A stretch of 64,000 nucleotides of DNA from Histomonas meleagridis (lineage: Eukaryota > Parabasalia > Tritrichomonadida > Dientamoebidae): NCBI GenBank assembly GCA_020186115.1, contig WSYJ01000075.1, positions 806,001-870,000 on the forward strand, read 5' to 3'. Of the stretch, positions 20,762-30,583 are shown piece after piece. The position numbers and the translations under genes were made by a program. How positions within the stretch are numbered: the stretch's first letter is position 1; every line of letters begins with the position of its first letter. Under the pieces are notes generated by a model. It did not search any database. It saw only the letters and a list, made by a program, of their open reading frames with translations, and was not told the DNA's origin.

Positions 20762-23488
20762 ATGGGGTTGGGATCATCAAAAGGGGAAAATCTTTTAGAA
20801 CCTAATTATTTTGAGTGGAACCTTCTCCCAAGTAACAACAAATATTCATGTTCACCTGTTTTTACACAAGAAAATGAGAAATTTAATGCTTTTTTTAATT
20901 ACAGTTTATCAACATTATTTATTTACTGTTGTTCAGCCTCCCAATGGCAATTTGATGAGACGTTTTCGTTTTCTATTGATGTTATATCAATGGAGCAATT
21001 AATTTCAACCAGAGCAAATTTTACAAAATCTCAACCATTTTGTGCTATACATCTCCATGAATTCGATGATAAATTTTTTATTGGTATACACCTTTGTCCC
21101 AATTATCCATATACACGAAAAGACAGATATTTAGGTTTACTAAATTCTGGATCAACTTGTTATATGGCCACTATAATTCAAATTTTATTTCACACAGGAT
21201 CCTTTCGTCAACTGATTTATAGTTATATTGATCCACCTCCAGCACCTGCAGCATTCCAACAATTATTTTTAGATTTACAATTATCATCACGTGCCCCAAC
21301 TCTTGACACATTTATTCGTGCTCTTGGATCCTTTAATGATTTAGCTAATGTTCAAAATGATGCCAATGAATTTTTAATTGGAATACTTGAACGTCTCGAA
21401 AATGATTTAGGGCAAACATTTACGACTTCCATAAATCATATTTTTGGAGGTCTTACAAAACATATCATTACTAATGACACTCTTTGTTATAAATATGAAA
21501 AAACAGAATCATTTTATACCTTTCCAATACCAATCTCAGGTCTTAAAAATCTTTATGAAGCATTAGAACTTCTTACATCTACAGAGAAAATTGATTCATA
21601 TGACACAGGCACAGACTTAGGAACGATCGAAGCGCATCAAACGTTCACTTTTTCAAAGCTCCCTTCAATTTTTGCGTTTCACTTGTGTCGTTTTCAATAT
21701 GTTTCAGAGAAAAATGCGGTTGTTGAACTTCGTGATCATTTTGATTGTCCGTTTACGATAGACCTAAAGAATTATACTGAAGAAACTGATGTAGAAACAG
21801 AATATGAACTATATGCGATCTCAGCGCATAGTGGAAATCCAATATTTGGACATTATACATCTTTCATTCGTATCAATTTAGGTGAACAATGGGTATATTT
21901 TAATGATGGTAGTACACGAATAGTTGATTTACCAACCATATATCGATTATTTGGTACCGATACAACAGAGCAGCCATCTTTTTTTAAGTCTTTTATCTTT
22001 ACCTCAGCTGTTGCATATATGGTATTTTATGTCCGTAAAGATTGCCAACATTTAGTTATCTCCAATGAATTCATACCATTACATTTAGTACCACATCGGT
22101 CCAATTTATATTTCTCGCGGTTTATCATTGGCGAAGAGATCATAGGGAAGCCAATGAATCAAAATCTCGAATCATATAAATGGAGTAATCCCGATGATAC
22201 ATTTCTAACATTAGTGCAACGAATTCGTCCTAATTATGACGTCACTAATGTAAATGTATGGGCACAATTACCAGGCAAATCACAATTCATCGGGCCATTA
22301 ACATTAACTACGAAAGCTTCAACATTTGTAATCAAAGGACATTCGACTGATTTCTATTACTTTAAATCTGATGAATTTAACTCGAATCCATTTTTCTTAG
22401 TTACAGAGAAATCGCCTTATCAAGTGATAACATATGGGAATCAAATTCCACAATATTTCAAGCCTGAATTTGAGCCACGTTATCAACATCGACCATTTCG
22501 TAATGACATTACACAACCAGGTTCAATTCTTTATGAGACATCATTCCAAAATATTATACTAAAGTTTAATGGTCCAATTCCAATATGTTTAAACATGTCA
22601 TTAAATAATACATATTATGATGTCCAAAAGCGGATATCAATCGAGATAAATATTCAGCCAAGGAAAATATTATTATTAAATAACTCACAGCCAATGTTAC
22701 CCTTAAATTATCCATTTGTTTCATGTTTCCCTTTAGGTAATTTGTCGTTCCAATTGCTCAAAAATAACGTGACTGTTTGTTCTTTATCTTTATATTCGCC
22801 ACATTTCTTAAAACTTGTTACGTGTCAATTCTATCAAAAACTAGTCGAACCTTTTTGGGTACCGAAAAATTATATATGTAAAGATATAATCGGATTAATA
22901 CCAAAACTATTTCCGAACTTAGGATTAAGTGATAAATTAAATTACCAATTCTCAATAGGAAAATTCTCCAAAATCGAAAAGTTCTTTAATTATAAAGATA
23001 AACTTCCAAAAGAAAACTTTCGTGTAGACTTAATTAGATATGAAATACCATTCACTAGAGAAAGAATTAAGAAAATGTTAATGAAAGGGGAGCCAATGAA
23101 CATCGAAGTGAGAGTTACGACGTCATTACATTGCGTAACATTCACAAGCGTGTCGCGTTTGTTACCAATAAGGAAACAAACTACGTGCGATGACGTCTTC
23201 AGGAAAATGAAGCGAATTAATGACTCTCCACAAAATGACCAAAAGAGTTCTGTGATTATTTTCATCAACGAAAAGCCGAAGATTAAGGAAATCGTTGAGG
23301 AGAATGAGCTGCTGTACCCGGTCATGCTGAGGATGACCGCGAAAATGACGAGGCAGAACCAGAGGTTTTGCATCGCAATTGTGGAGGAGGACTCGATAGT
23401 GGTAACAAGAGAGCCAACTTTGATATCGAGGTCACTAAGTGGTATGCTGAATAACAGGCCCAAAAATCAGGGAATATCTTATTTGTAA
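20762..23488 (+). CDS. Ubiquitin-specific protease, USP7-like (peptidase C19)
   Basis: A 908-aa protein. An N-terminal segment (about residues 10-110, with YFEWNLLPSNN and a beta-rich pattern) looks like a MATH domain. The catalytic domain has the Cys box YLGLLNSGSTCYMATIIQ (nucleophile C133) and the His box GHYTSFIRI (H364) followed by WVYFNDGSTRIVD (N381/D382). About 500 C-terminal residues follow, with the beta-grasp character of USP7 HUBL domains. A MATH-USP-HUBL order fits USP7/Ubp15. USPs remove ubiquitin from substrates, opposing the E3 ligases encoded nearby. The GC content rises visibly over the last 400 bp. Confidence 0.92.
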   Translation: MGLGSSKGENLLEPNYFEWNLLPSNNKYSCSPVFTQENEKFNAFFNYSLSTLFIYCCSASQWQFDETFSFSIDVISMEQLISTRANFTKSQPFCAIHLHEFDDKFFIGIHLCPNYPYTRKDRYLGLLNSGSTCYMATIIQILFHTGSFRQLIYSYIDPPPAPAAFQQLFLDLQLSSRAPTLDTFIRALGSFNDLANVQNDANEFLIGILERLENDLGQTFTTSINHIFGGLTKHIITNDTLCYKYEKTESFYTFPIPISGLKNLYEALELLTSTEKIDSYDTGTDLGTIEAHQTFTFSKLPSIFAFHLCRFQYVSEKNAVVELRDHFDCPFTIDLKNYTEETDVETEYELYAISAHSGNPIFGHYTSFIRINLGEQWVYFNDGSTRIVDLPTIYRLFGTDTTEQPSFFKSFIFTSAVAYMVFYVRKDCQHLVISNEFIPLHLVPHRSNLYFSRFIIGEEIIGKPMNQNLESYKWSNPDDTFLTLVQRIRPNYDVTNVNVWAQLPGKSQFIGPLTLTTKASTFVIKGHSTDFYYFKSDEFNSNPFFLVTEKSPYQVITYGNQIPQYFKPEFEPRYQHRPFRNDITQPGSILYETSFQNIILKFNGPIPICLNMSLNNTYYDVQKRISIEINIQPRKILLLNNSQPMLPLNYPFVSCFPLGNLSFQLLKNNVTVCSLSLYSPHFLKLVTCQFYQKLVEPFWVPKNYICKDIIGLIPKLFPNLGLSDKLNYQFSIGKFSKIEKFFNYKDKLPKENFRVDLIRYEIPFTRERIKKMLMKGEPMNIEVRVTTSLHCVTFTSVSRLLPIRKQTTCDDVFRKMKRINDSPQNDQKSSVIIFINEKPKIKEIVEENELLYPVMLRMTAKMTRQNQRFCIAIVEEDSIVVTREPTLISRSLSGMLNNRPKNQGISYL

Positions 23489-23628
23489 ATTTTTGTTTGG
23501 TTATAATTAATTATATTTTTAATGTAACAAATGTTTAATATGCCTTTTTCACCTCATTTTGTCTGAACTGGTTGACTCCGATTGTTAATCCAGTTATAAA
23601 AGTGACAAAAAATACAGAAGAAAAAAAC

Positions 23629-23700
23629 ACACCTACGGGGACTCGAACCCAGAGTCTCCTCCTTAGAAGGGAGGCGCATTATCCATTATGCTATAGGTGT
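23629..23700 (-). tRNA. tRNA-Arg (UCU)
   Basis: A 72-nt cloverleaf on the minus strand. Acceptor ACACCTA pairs fully with TAGGTGT; the D-stem is GCAT/ATGC. Anticodon stem CCTCC/GGAGG encloses loop CTTCTAA, anticodon TCT. The T-arm CTGGG-TTCGAGT-CCCCG has one mismatched pair. No intron. Confidence 0.95.
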
Positions 23701-24067
23701 TACCTATAAGCAATATTTAAGATAGAATTTTTAATATTATGTTTGTATCTGCAAAATCTAAAAACGATAATTGACTGAGAAGAATGATCATCGTCAAAAG
23801 AAAAAAAAATTTAATTCATCAAATATTCACGAAAATTGTTTTTCGTATTTATTTACAAAGCATCATTAGAAAAAGTTAAATCTAAGTTAAAACTTGGATG
23901 CGGTTATGTGCTCTTTCTTTTGTGTAGTTTACTGTTCCACCGGATTGAATTTTGATAGAATGTCAATAATCATTCAAATACACAATTTTTGACAGGATGT
24001 GAATTGGCTCATAAAATATTCAATATTTGATACAATTTGCACTTCTAAAATCAAAAAGCGTCCAGAT

Positions 24068-24484
24068 ATGAGCTCGTTGGATTCGCAACTCTTTCAGAAG
24101 CCTTATGGTTTCCCTTCTCCCAGTTATCTATCACTGCAACGTGTAGCCGAAAGTTTTCCTGATAAGACTCGAAAAACCTCTCCATACGATATTGATGAAA
24201 ACCAATTCTATGACATGTTTGGACAGCCATCCAAGGAAGAAATACCAGAGGTAGTTAAGCCTTCTTCATTAGGAGAAAATCCAATCTCTGTTCCAACAAA
24301 ATCTTCGGATTGTATTTACAATCCTCATATTATCAACAAAAGGAAAGTTGATAGAAATATCCGTCAAAAAAGCACTGCACGGAGGTTCATGTCACCTGAA
24401 TATAAAACAAGGAAGACAATAAAATATCAAAAATCAAGACACCCAATTCAACCAAGCCCAACCTTTTATATTAGCACAGATTGA
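24068..24484 (+). CDS. Small hypothetical protein (138 aa)
   Basis: I prefer the ATG at 24068 (MSSLDSQLFQKPYGFPSPSY) over the in-frame ATG at 23999, because the upstream 23 residues look like untranslated sequence. The protein is polar, Pro/Ser/Lys-rich and probably disordered, with a strongly basic C-terminal half (KRKVDRNIRQKSTARRFMSP). No domain, signal peptide or membrane segment is visible. It converges with the next minus-strand gene, 32 bp away. Composition fits a real small protein, possibly nucleic-acid binding; the function is unknown. Confidence 0.5.
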   Translation: MSSLDSQLFQKPYGFPSPSYLSLQRVAESFPDKTRKTSPYDIDENQFYDMFGQPSKEEIPEVVKPSSLGENPISVPTKSSDCIYNPHIINKRKVDRNIRQKSTARRFMSPEYKTRKTIKYQKSRHPIQPSPTFYISTD

Positions 24485-24516
24485 TAACTCTTTGTTTCTT
24501 GTTAAAAATAATTCTT

Positions 24517-25773
24517 TTATTCATTTTTAGATTTTTCTTGAAAAAGAACGTTAACGTCATAACCGTTAACTTCAAGCGAATGTAAAAAACAATCTCTGAG
24601 ATTCGCTCTTTCGTTACTCTGATGAATCTGTACTGCTACTTGGGAGACCTTCTTCACTTCGTTTATAAGAACGTCTGAAAGTACATCAACTGCTTGCTCA
24701 GTTGCTGATTTATATCCGTATTTAATAAGTTCTCTTCCAAGAAAACGCTTAAAAACTGATCTACAAAAAGGCATCGGAGATCCAGATGGAAGTTCAGCTT
24801 TACAACTAGAATATGGCATTGGATATGCATTTCCATGAGAATCACAAAAAAGTAATTCTGCTATAGAAAATGGTTCAAATGCATTTTCTATGGGCATTCC
24901 ACATCTAGATTGTAATATTTGTGGTGTGAGTACAAATGCTGATCTTTGATGAAGTGGAAGTGCCATCTGTGAAACAAGAGCATCTGATCTTGAAATAGTC
25001 CAATCATCAATCTTCCCTAAAATAGGTGGTTGTGTGCATGATAAAATAAAATCTTTTGACGCTTCAAGCATCATCGCTATTCCTTCACAAACTTCGTGTG
25101 ACACCGAAAATTGAGGGAAATTAAATTCGCCAGCGGGTTTAAGTGCTGCTGAAATTTCTTCATTATTTCCAAATTCAAAATGTCGAAGTGAATTCTCAAT
25201 CATGAATTTAAGACACATATATTTGCGATCAAGGCTTTCAAGAATTTTTGAAACTTCAATATAACATTGTCGAAGATCTTCAAGTTCGGAAAATAGCCAA
25301 GAGGAACCATCTGTAACATTTGCATTACACATTTTACAAAGAGATTCTGGCGAAAAAATACAACCATGAAGATTCCAATTTCCATCTTCTGTTTCTTCCC
25401 AACCTTCAACTTCTCCTAAAATTTGTTTAAGGTTTTCTTTGTCAACTTGTGCACATGCCCTTCCATTTACAGATGTTGGTTGGATTCCTTGTGAAATACA
25501 ATGAGCTGCCCAAAATGTTTGAAGAGTTGGAGAAAGACAATCATCTGGGAAATCATTTGAACTTGTTGGGACTTCAAGTTCTGTTGCATGTAAGTGCATT
25601 GCGATATCACATGGAAGAGAATCAACATTCTCCCAGAAAACATCATAAGAATTTGTAGAAATAATTTTATCAAATACGTCTCCGCATGGAACAAGGTTGA
25701 AGAGATCTTCGATTACTGTTTCCTTTACTCCGATTTTTTTTGAAATTTCCTCGAAGTCAGGCTCCTCTTCCAT
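24517..25773 (-). CDS. Protein with a C-terminal BTP histone-fold-like domain (TAF/SAGA-subunit-like)
   Basis: A 418-aa protein from the ATG at 25773. The C-terminal ~70 residues (FKRFLGRELIKYGYKSATEQ, then AVDVLSDVLINEVKKVSQVA and ERANLRDCFLHSLEVNGYDV) follow the bromodomain-associated histone-fold pattern of TAF3, TAF8 and Spt7/SUPT7L: a helix ending in 'G-(F/Y)-x-S-A', a long central helix, then a 'D-x-x-x-(A/S)-L-x-x-x-G' helix. The rest is helical and Cys-containing without a clear domain. BTP proteins pair with another histone-fold protein in TFIID or SAGA. Its start codon is only ~106 bp from that of the divergent MOCOS-like gene. The family call is pattern-based; the exact subunit is not assigned. 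Confidence 0.55.
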   Translation of the reverse strand: MEEEPDFEEISKKIGVKETVIEDLFNLVPCGDVFDKIISTNSYDVFWENVDSLPCDIAMHLHATELEVPTSSNDFPDDCLSPTLQTFWAAHCISQGIQPTSVNGRACAQVDKENLKQILGEVEGWEETEDGNWNLHGCIFSPESLCKMCNANVTDGSSWLFSELEDLRQCYIEVSKILESLDRKYMCLKFMIENSLRHFEFGNNEEISAALKPAGEFNFPQFSVSHEVCEGIAMMLEASKDFILSCTQPPILGKIDDWTISRSDALVSQMALPLHQRSAFVLTPQILQSRCGMPIENAFEPFSIAELLFCDSHGNAYPMPYSSCKAELPSGSPMPFCRSVFKRFLGRELIKYGYKSATEQAVDVLSDVLINEVKKVSQVAVQIHQSNERANLRDCFLHSLEVNGYDVNVLFQEKSKNE

Positions 25774-25879
25774 ACTCAATTCACAATGTTTGTTTGAAAT
25801 TAACGTTCAATACTTTACATATCAAAATGATTTCAGATCACATTTCGTTTGTTCGTTGACATGTGATTTGAAAACACAT
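25774..25879. promoter_or_regulatory. Short bidirectional promoter region
   Basis: About 106 bp separates the two divergent start codons, so both promoters must lie here or overlap coding sequence. It contains AACGTT (in TTAACGTTCA near 25800) and TCACATTT near 25835. Confidence 0.5.
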
Positions 25880-27886
25880 ATGTTCGAGGACCTCCGAAAT
25901 TTTGAGTTCCCACAATTAAACACAGGGACCTTTGCTGATTTTGGAGGAAGCTTTCCAATGAGCAAATCTGTTGTAAATAGAATTAATGAGTATTCTACAG
26001 ATTTATTTGCATTATATCCAATTGAGTCATCTGGTAACTCTAAGATTGAAATTGAAATAGAAGACTTCAAGACAGACCTCCTTTCCTTGTTTCATACAAA
26101 TAAGGAAGAATATACTGTTTTTTTCTCTTCAAATACTTCAGCTGCAATTAGATTTCTTGGATTTGCTTTTCCTTGGGATCAAGGAAGCAGATTTATTTAT
26201 CACATTGATGCACATAATTCTATTTTAGGAATTCGTAAAATTACAGCAAAACGAAATGGAGAAGTTAATGCTGTTGGATCTTTTCCAAAATCAACAGGCA
26301 ACAATCATTCTTTGTTTGCCTTTTCTCCACAAAGCAATTTCAATGGGAAAAAGTATCCACTTGATTGGATTGAACAATTTCAAAATCTAAATCCAGGAAA
26401 ATCACATGTTTTAATAGATTGTGCAGCATATTCTCCAACATGTGACCTTGATCTTTCTAAGCACAAACCAGAATTTATTGTCATATCACTTCTTAAAATG
26501 TTTGGCTCTAATGGCGGCGCATTAATCGTCAAAAATACTGCTCTTGATCTAATCAAAGAAGTTCCTTCCATACCTTATGATCCAATGTCTATTGTTGGTG
26601 CATATGCTGGATTAAGAGTTAGAAAGTCATTTGAAAATGCTCTTGGTACTGAAACAATATCACAACATGTCTACAATCTTGCGTCTACTTTGTTTACGAA
26701 GCTCAAATCAATGAAGCACTACAACGGGGCACCCCTTGTACGGTTATATCCAGATGAATTCAAAGGAATTGAAGAACAAGGAGGAACGATTGCGTTCAAT
26801 TTATTTGACAGCAAAAACAACCCAATTTCACACGACTCAATTTTTACGGTTGCAACCGCCGACTCAATTTTTCTGAGGTTTGGGGTGCACTGTAATCCAG
26901 GGGCAACCTATACGAATTTGGGGTGGGCCCCGAACAAGATTGAGCTTGCCACCAGAAAACATGAAGCTGCTTGCTCACTAACAGCCTCAATAATTGATAA
27001 TATACATGTCGGTACTATCCGTGTCTCTTTTGGTTACATTTCCAATATGAGAGATGTTGATAAAATTGCATCTTTTTTCGAATCACATTTTATCGAAAAA
27101 GAACCCAAAGAAATGCCTATCCCCAGCTCATTTGAACTTGATAAAGTCTTCATTCATCCAATTAAAGGTTGCCAAGGTGTGGAAATCACATCTGATACTT
27201 ATCGGTTTGTCAGAACAGGTCTTATCTACGACGAAAACTGGGGTATAGCTGATGAGCTTTCTACTTTTTTGGATCGGAATCGTTGTCCACTTCTCGCTAC
27301 TTTGCGGATAGAAATCAATGACAACTTAATGACCATCACATCTCTTGATGGCCGAAGCCTTACAATATCTCTACACGATCGTCCCAAGGGCACGAAATTC
27401 ACGTCTTCCACTGTTTGCCATGAAAAGATCAATGGCGCAATTTATGACCAACATGTCAACCAATGGTTTACTGATGTCTTAGGGCAGAAGGCTGTCCTTG
27501 TCCGCCTTGATGCCACCGAAATGAAGCCATTCCGCTGTTTTTTCACGTCATCTCTCGAATCAGTCGGATGCACAAATGTTGAACAATTGCGTCCACACTT
27601 CATATTCAAGAGCAATGAGCCATTCGAAGAGGACGTATGGGCACAACACGTGCAGACCGCAACGCTTGGCGACGATTTGCGATTTGATGTGTCCGGGAAA
27701 TTGCTTCTGCGCACTGAGGCAATGATCGACTGCGAAACGGGAAAGGAAACATCGCCGCTGCTGCACTCGATATGTCTGCTGCACGGCGGATGCGCTAAGC
27801 CAACGTTCGGCATAGAGTTAGTCGCACAGTTTGTGCCTTCGAGAAAGAATCCGAAGGAACTGAAGCTGAACTCTGTGCTGAAGTAA
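25880..27886 (+). CDS. MOCOS: Molybdenum cofactor sulfurase-like protein (class V aminotransferase + MOSC)
   Basis: About 668 aa from the ATG at 25880. An in-frame ATG at 25697 lies inside the divergent neighbour's coding region and is less likely. The N-terminal ~420 residues are a PLP-dependent cysteine-desulfurase-like fold, with YTVFFSSNTSAAIRFLGFAF, HIDAHNS and SLLKMFGSNGGALIV (K is the likely PLP lysine), then GVHCNPGATY. The C-terminal ~230 residues start FELDKVFIHPIKGCQGVEI, a MOSC N-terminal barrel, then a MOSC domain. This architecture is that of MOCOS/ABA3, which puts a sulfur on the Mo cofactor of xanthine-oxidase-type enzymes. GC content rises to about 50% over the last 300 bp. 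Whether the organism makes Mo cofactor is unknown. Confidence 0.85.
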   Translation: MFEDLRNFEFPQLNTGTFADFGGSFPMSKSVVNRINEYSTDLFALYPIESSGNSKIEIEIEDFKTDLLSLFHTNKEEYTVFFSSNTSAAIRFLGFAFPWDQGSRFIYHIDAHNSILGIRKITAKRNGEVNAVGSFPKSTGNNHSLFAFSPQSNFNGKKYPLDWIEQFQNLNPGKSHVLIDCAAYSPTCDLDLSKHKPEFIVISLLKMFGSNGGALIVKNTALDLIKEVPSIPYDPMSIVGAYAGLRVRKSFENALGTETISQHVYNLASTLFTKLKSMKHYNGAPLVRLYPDEFKGIEEQGGTIAFNLFDSKNNPISHDSIFTVATADSIFLRFGVHCNPGATYTNLGWAPNKIELATRKHEAACSLTASIIDNIHVGTIRVSFGYISNMRDVDKIASFFESHFIEKEPKEMPIPSSFELDKVFIHPIKGCQGVEITSDTYRFVRTGLIYDENWGIADELSTFLDRNRCPLLATLRIEINDNLMTITSLDGRSLTISLHDRPKGTKFTSSTVCHEKINGAIYDQHVNQWFTDVLGQKAVLVRLDATEMKPFRCFFTSSLESVGCTNVEQLRPHFIFKSNEPFEEDVWAQHVQTATLGDDLRFDVSGKLLLRTEAMIDCETGKETSPLLHSICLLHGGCAKPTFGIELVAQFVPSRKNPKELKLNSVLK

Positions 27887-28392
27887 AGTGTAAAATTGTA
27901 ATAAATGAAATCTGTAAAAATTTGATTTAAATGATTAGACACACCAATCACAAAATATAGAAGGCGCTGCTAAGCATTTGTTTTTGAGAAAAATTTCTTT
28001 AATTCAGAAACATCATGAAACAGATCTCTTATGATTGTTTGGATTTAAATTTAGGAAAAAATAAAATTACATTTATTTTGAGATTATCATCATATTCATC
28101 TTGGTTTTATTTTTCTGGTTTTGTATTAAACAGTATCTCGCAAAGGTGGATGCAAATCAAAAAATTTAAGCTTTTTATTAATTTCATACTCATATTGGTA
28201 ATTTAGAATATATATATATATTAAACTATAGTATAACCATAATTCAGTGTTTATTGTTAACACAACAACAAATATATAATAAGGTTGTTTCGAACCAGAA
28301 TATAAAATCATATATATATATATATAAGAACTTTGATATGCAAAAAATTATTTATATGAAATTTTATCACTAACATATGGATTCATCAATGA
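27887..28392. other. Intergenic, AT-rich with a TA microsatellite
   Basis: Convergent spacer between the MOCOS-like gene and the decayed surface-protein gene. It holds an (AT)n run at 28310-28326 and a shorter one near 28208. A small frame at 28015-28206 has no supporting features. Confidence 0.5.
28310..28326. repeat. AT dinucleotide microsatellite
   Basis: 17 nt of perfect alternating A/T. Confidence 0.9.
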
Positions 28393-29951
28393 TTATAACC
28401 ATTGGTCATTTTCTTTAATGATAAAGTCATTAAATTGCTTATCTACAACTTCGGTTTTATTACCGTCTGTATCACCTTTTGATGTTGACTTGTCTGTATC
28501 ACTTAAAATTTGCTTTTGATTTCTTTTTATTAAAAATATAACAATTGCAATTATAACAAAAATTATTATTACTGCGCCGCATATAATACCAATTTTGCAC
28601 TTTTTGGTAAGCCGTTGTTTTGCTGCAAATCTTTTTGGATTATGGTATAATAATTGGAATAAAATACATAAAATGATGAATAATGATAAATAATATATTC
28701 GTATGTAACAAATTTGGAATTGATATAATAATATGTTGAACGAGAGAAAGCAATTGTAATCGTATTAGTGAAAAATGATACGGAAATTACTGTCTGAGTG
28801 ATGGAGTGCGTCGAAATTATTGTGCTAATAAATGTTCCTCCAAATTGGTACGTGAATATATTCGATTCAGTAAAAGCATTTGACTGTATAAATGAGTTGG
28901 ATTTAGTGAATGTATTCAAATTAGAAAATGTATTTGAATTAGAAAATGAATTGGATTTAGTGAATGTATTCGAATTAGAAAAAGTATTTGACTACGTAAA
29001 AGTTAAAGTTACCAAATCCATAGTAATATCACAAACATACACATATCCTGAATCTAACGAAGCAATTTGAATTACTTCGTCTACAGAATGTCCATTTCGA
29101 ACAACAGACAACGTAATTCCATTTGTTAATGTTTGTGGAAATAATATCATTTTACATGCAATTGTTTGTGAAGCTGTATTAACAGTACAAATATTTGTGA
29201 TGTCCCAATTATTAATTATAGATGCATCTGAATTAACAGCTGCACTTCCATCAGTGTAATAATTTCCATCATGTTTTATACCACTAATATAAAAAGTATA
29301 ATCTGAAAGTGTCTGTGATGTAATTTGCGTTGCGTCAAAATGAATTGTTAAATACAAACGAGCCATTTTTCTGGAAAGTGATACAGTTATTGTGTTAGTA
29401 GACGATCGAATTGTGCTAGATCGACCAAACATAAAATCTAAAGCTTTCATTGTTACTTCGCCATTTTGTTTTCTTGTGTCAGTTATTAATGAACTAGGAT
29501 AGAAGCAAGTTATAGTAAAGTATGTTCCTCCAGAGAGAGTTACCCCTTCTGAAAACATTGTATTTTTAAACAGACCATTTGAAGAAGAGGTATACCATAC
29601 ACAACCAGTGAAGGTTATACCATCACCTACAAGATCTACTAGCATTTGATCGTATGATTCCCATGAACTGTCTGTTGTAAGAATTTTCCTTAAATGATTA
29701 TTTGTGTTTTCATGTTCGTTAATTAACTTAAAATATGAACTGGTGAGTTTAGATGATTTGATACTATTGCCAAGTTTTAACCAGCTTACATCAAATTGTG
29801 CTGTTAAACTTTGGATTTGAGATCTTTGATAAGATGATTGAGACTGTGCACGTGCTAAATACAGGATAATCATCACATTGCTTGATGTTAATATTTGTAA
29901 AAAAATACTTATAACGCAAGAAGATCTGACAACACAAAATTTCAAAGCCAA
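28393..29951 (-). pseudogene. Decayed surface protein: fimbrillin-like ectodomain + SN-F stalk + membrane anchor and tail
   Basis: The main frame (29951-28992) encodes an ectodomain resembling Bacteroidetes Mfa-like fimbrillins: MKALDFMFGRSS, then TITVSLSRKMARLYLTIHFD, TLSDYTFYISGI and MILFPQTLTNGITLSVV, ending GYVYVCDITMD. A TAG at 28992-28994 interrupts it. The same frame then continues as Ser/Asn/Thr/Phe repeats and a Tyr-rich stretch to about 28569. After a frame change somewhere around 28640-28720, a membrane helix (IICGAVIIIFVIIAIVIFLI) and a charged tail ending KENDQWL follow, with a TAA at 28393. No ATG precedes the ectodomain until 29873. The stalk, helix and tail resemble the BspA-like remnant at 56210-57215. 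The missing start, in-frame stop and frameshift indicate a pseudogene. Confidence 0.7.
28861..28990 (-). repeat. Imperfect tandem repeats encoding the SNTF(T/S)KSN-type stalk
   Basis: Units of about 18 nt (GAATTAGAAAATGTATTT and variants on the plus strand) encode Ser-Asn-Thr-Phe-type repeats on the minus strand. Confidence 0.8.
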
Positions 29952-30511
29952 AATTTTGAATCGTTGATTGAAAAACTAACAATTTGAAAACAAAAAGTGC
30001 CAAAATTTGTTTTAATCATTCCATGAATTGACCTCATTGAAAAAGTGGTCTCGAAACTTCATTATTGCGACGCACTTTTTTCTAATCAAAAAGTGGATCA
30101 AGTGTCAAACCCCCGGTACCTATTTGATGCTTATCTCTTTAATACATCTAATTTCATAAATTGATGTTAATTTATTTTAGTAAAACTTATTTCATCAATT
30201 GATGCACATTTCTCCACTTGCTACAGCCTATATAATCTTTTAAACCATCTTGTTCTTCATTCTTTTTGAATTTGATCATATTTTGATCAAATATTAGTTT
30301 TTTTCATTGTTCTATCTATTTCGTTCTTTTAATGCGCCTCATTCATGCATCAACTTTACTTCGATTACTCTTTTTTTGTGTATTGATTTATCATTCGTTT
30401 TGTTCATTTTTTGTTGTTTTTGCATCTCAATCACCATTAATGTTTAAACATTTTACTAGGATTGAAATAAGAATTAAATATTAATTAATGTCCTGATTAT
30501 AATATCAACAA
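29952..30511. other. Intergenic, no gene seen
   Basis: AT-rich spacer upstream of tRNA-Ala. I see no coding frame. It contains AAAAAGTGG words near 30037 and 30090 but nothing assignable. Confidence 0.4.
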
Positions 30512-30583
30512 GGGAGTATAGCTCAGTGGGAGAGCGCCACTTTAGCATAGTGGAGGCCTGGGGTTCAATCCCCCATACTTCCA
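30512..30583 (+). tRNA. tRNA-Ala (AGC)
   Basis: Cloverleaf: acceptor GGGAGTA/TACTTCC with one G-U pair, D-stem GCTC/GAGC, anticodon stem CCACT/AGTGG with loop TTAGCAT (AGC), T-arm TGGGG-TTCAATC-CCCCA, discriminator A. It is identical to the copy at 48764-48835. Confidence 0.96.

Noticed and set aside
28992-28994. Reassigned TAG codon (genetic code change)
   Set aside because: TAG ends the LRR gene (13790) and the Rab gene (61725) at natural positions, so it is a normal stop here.
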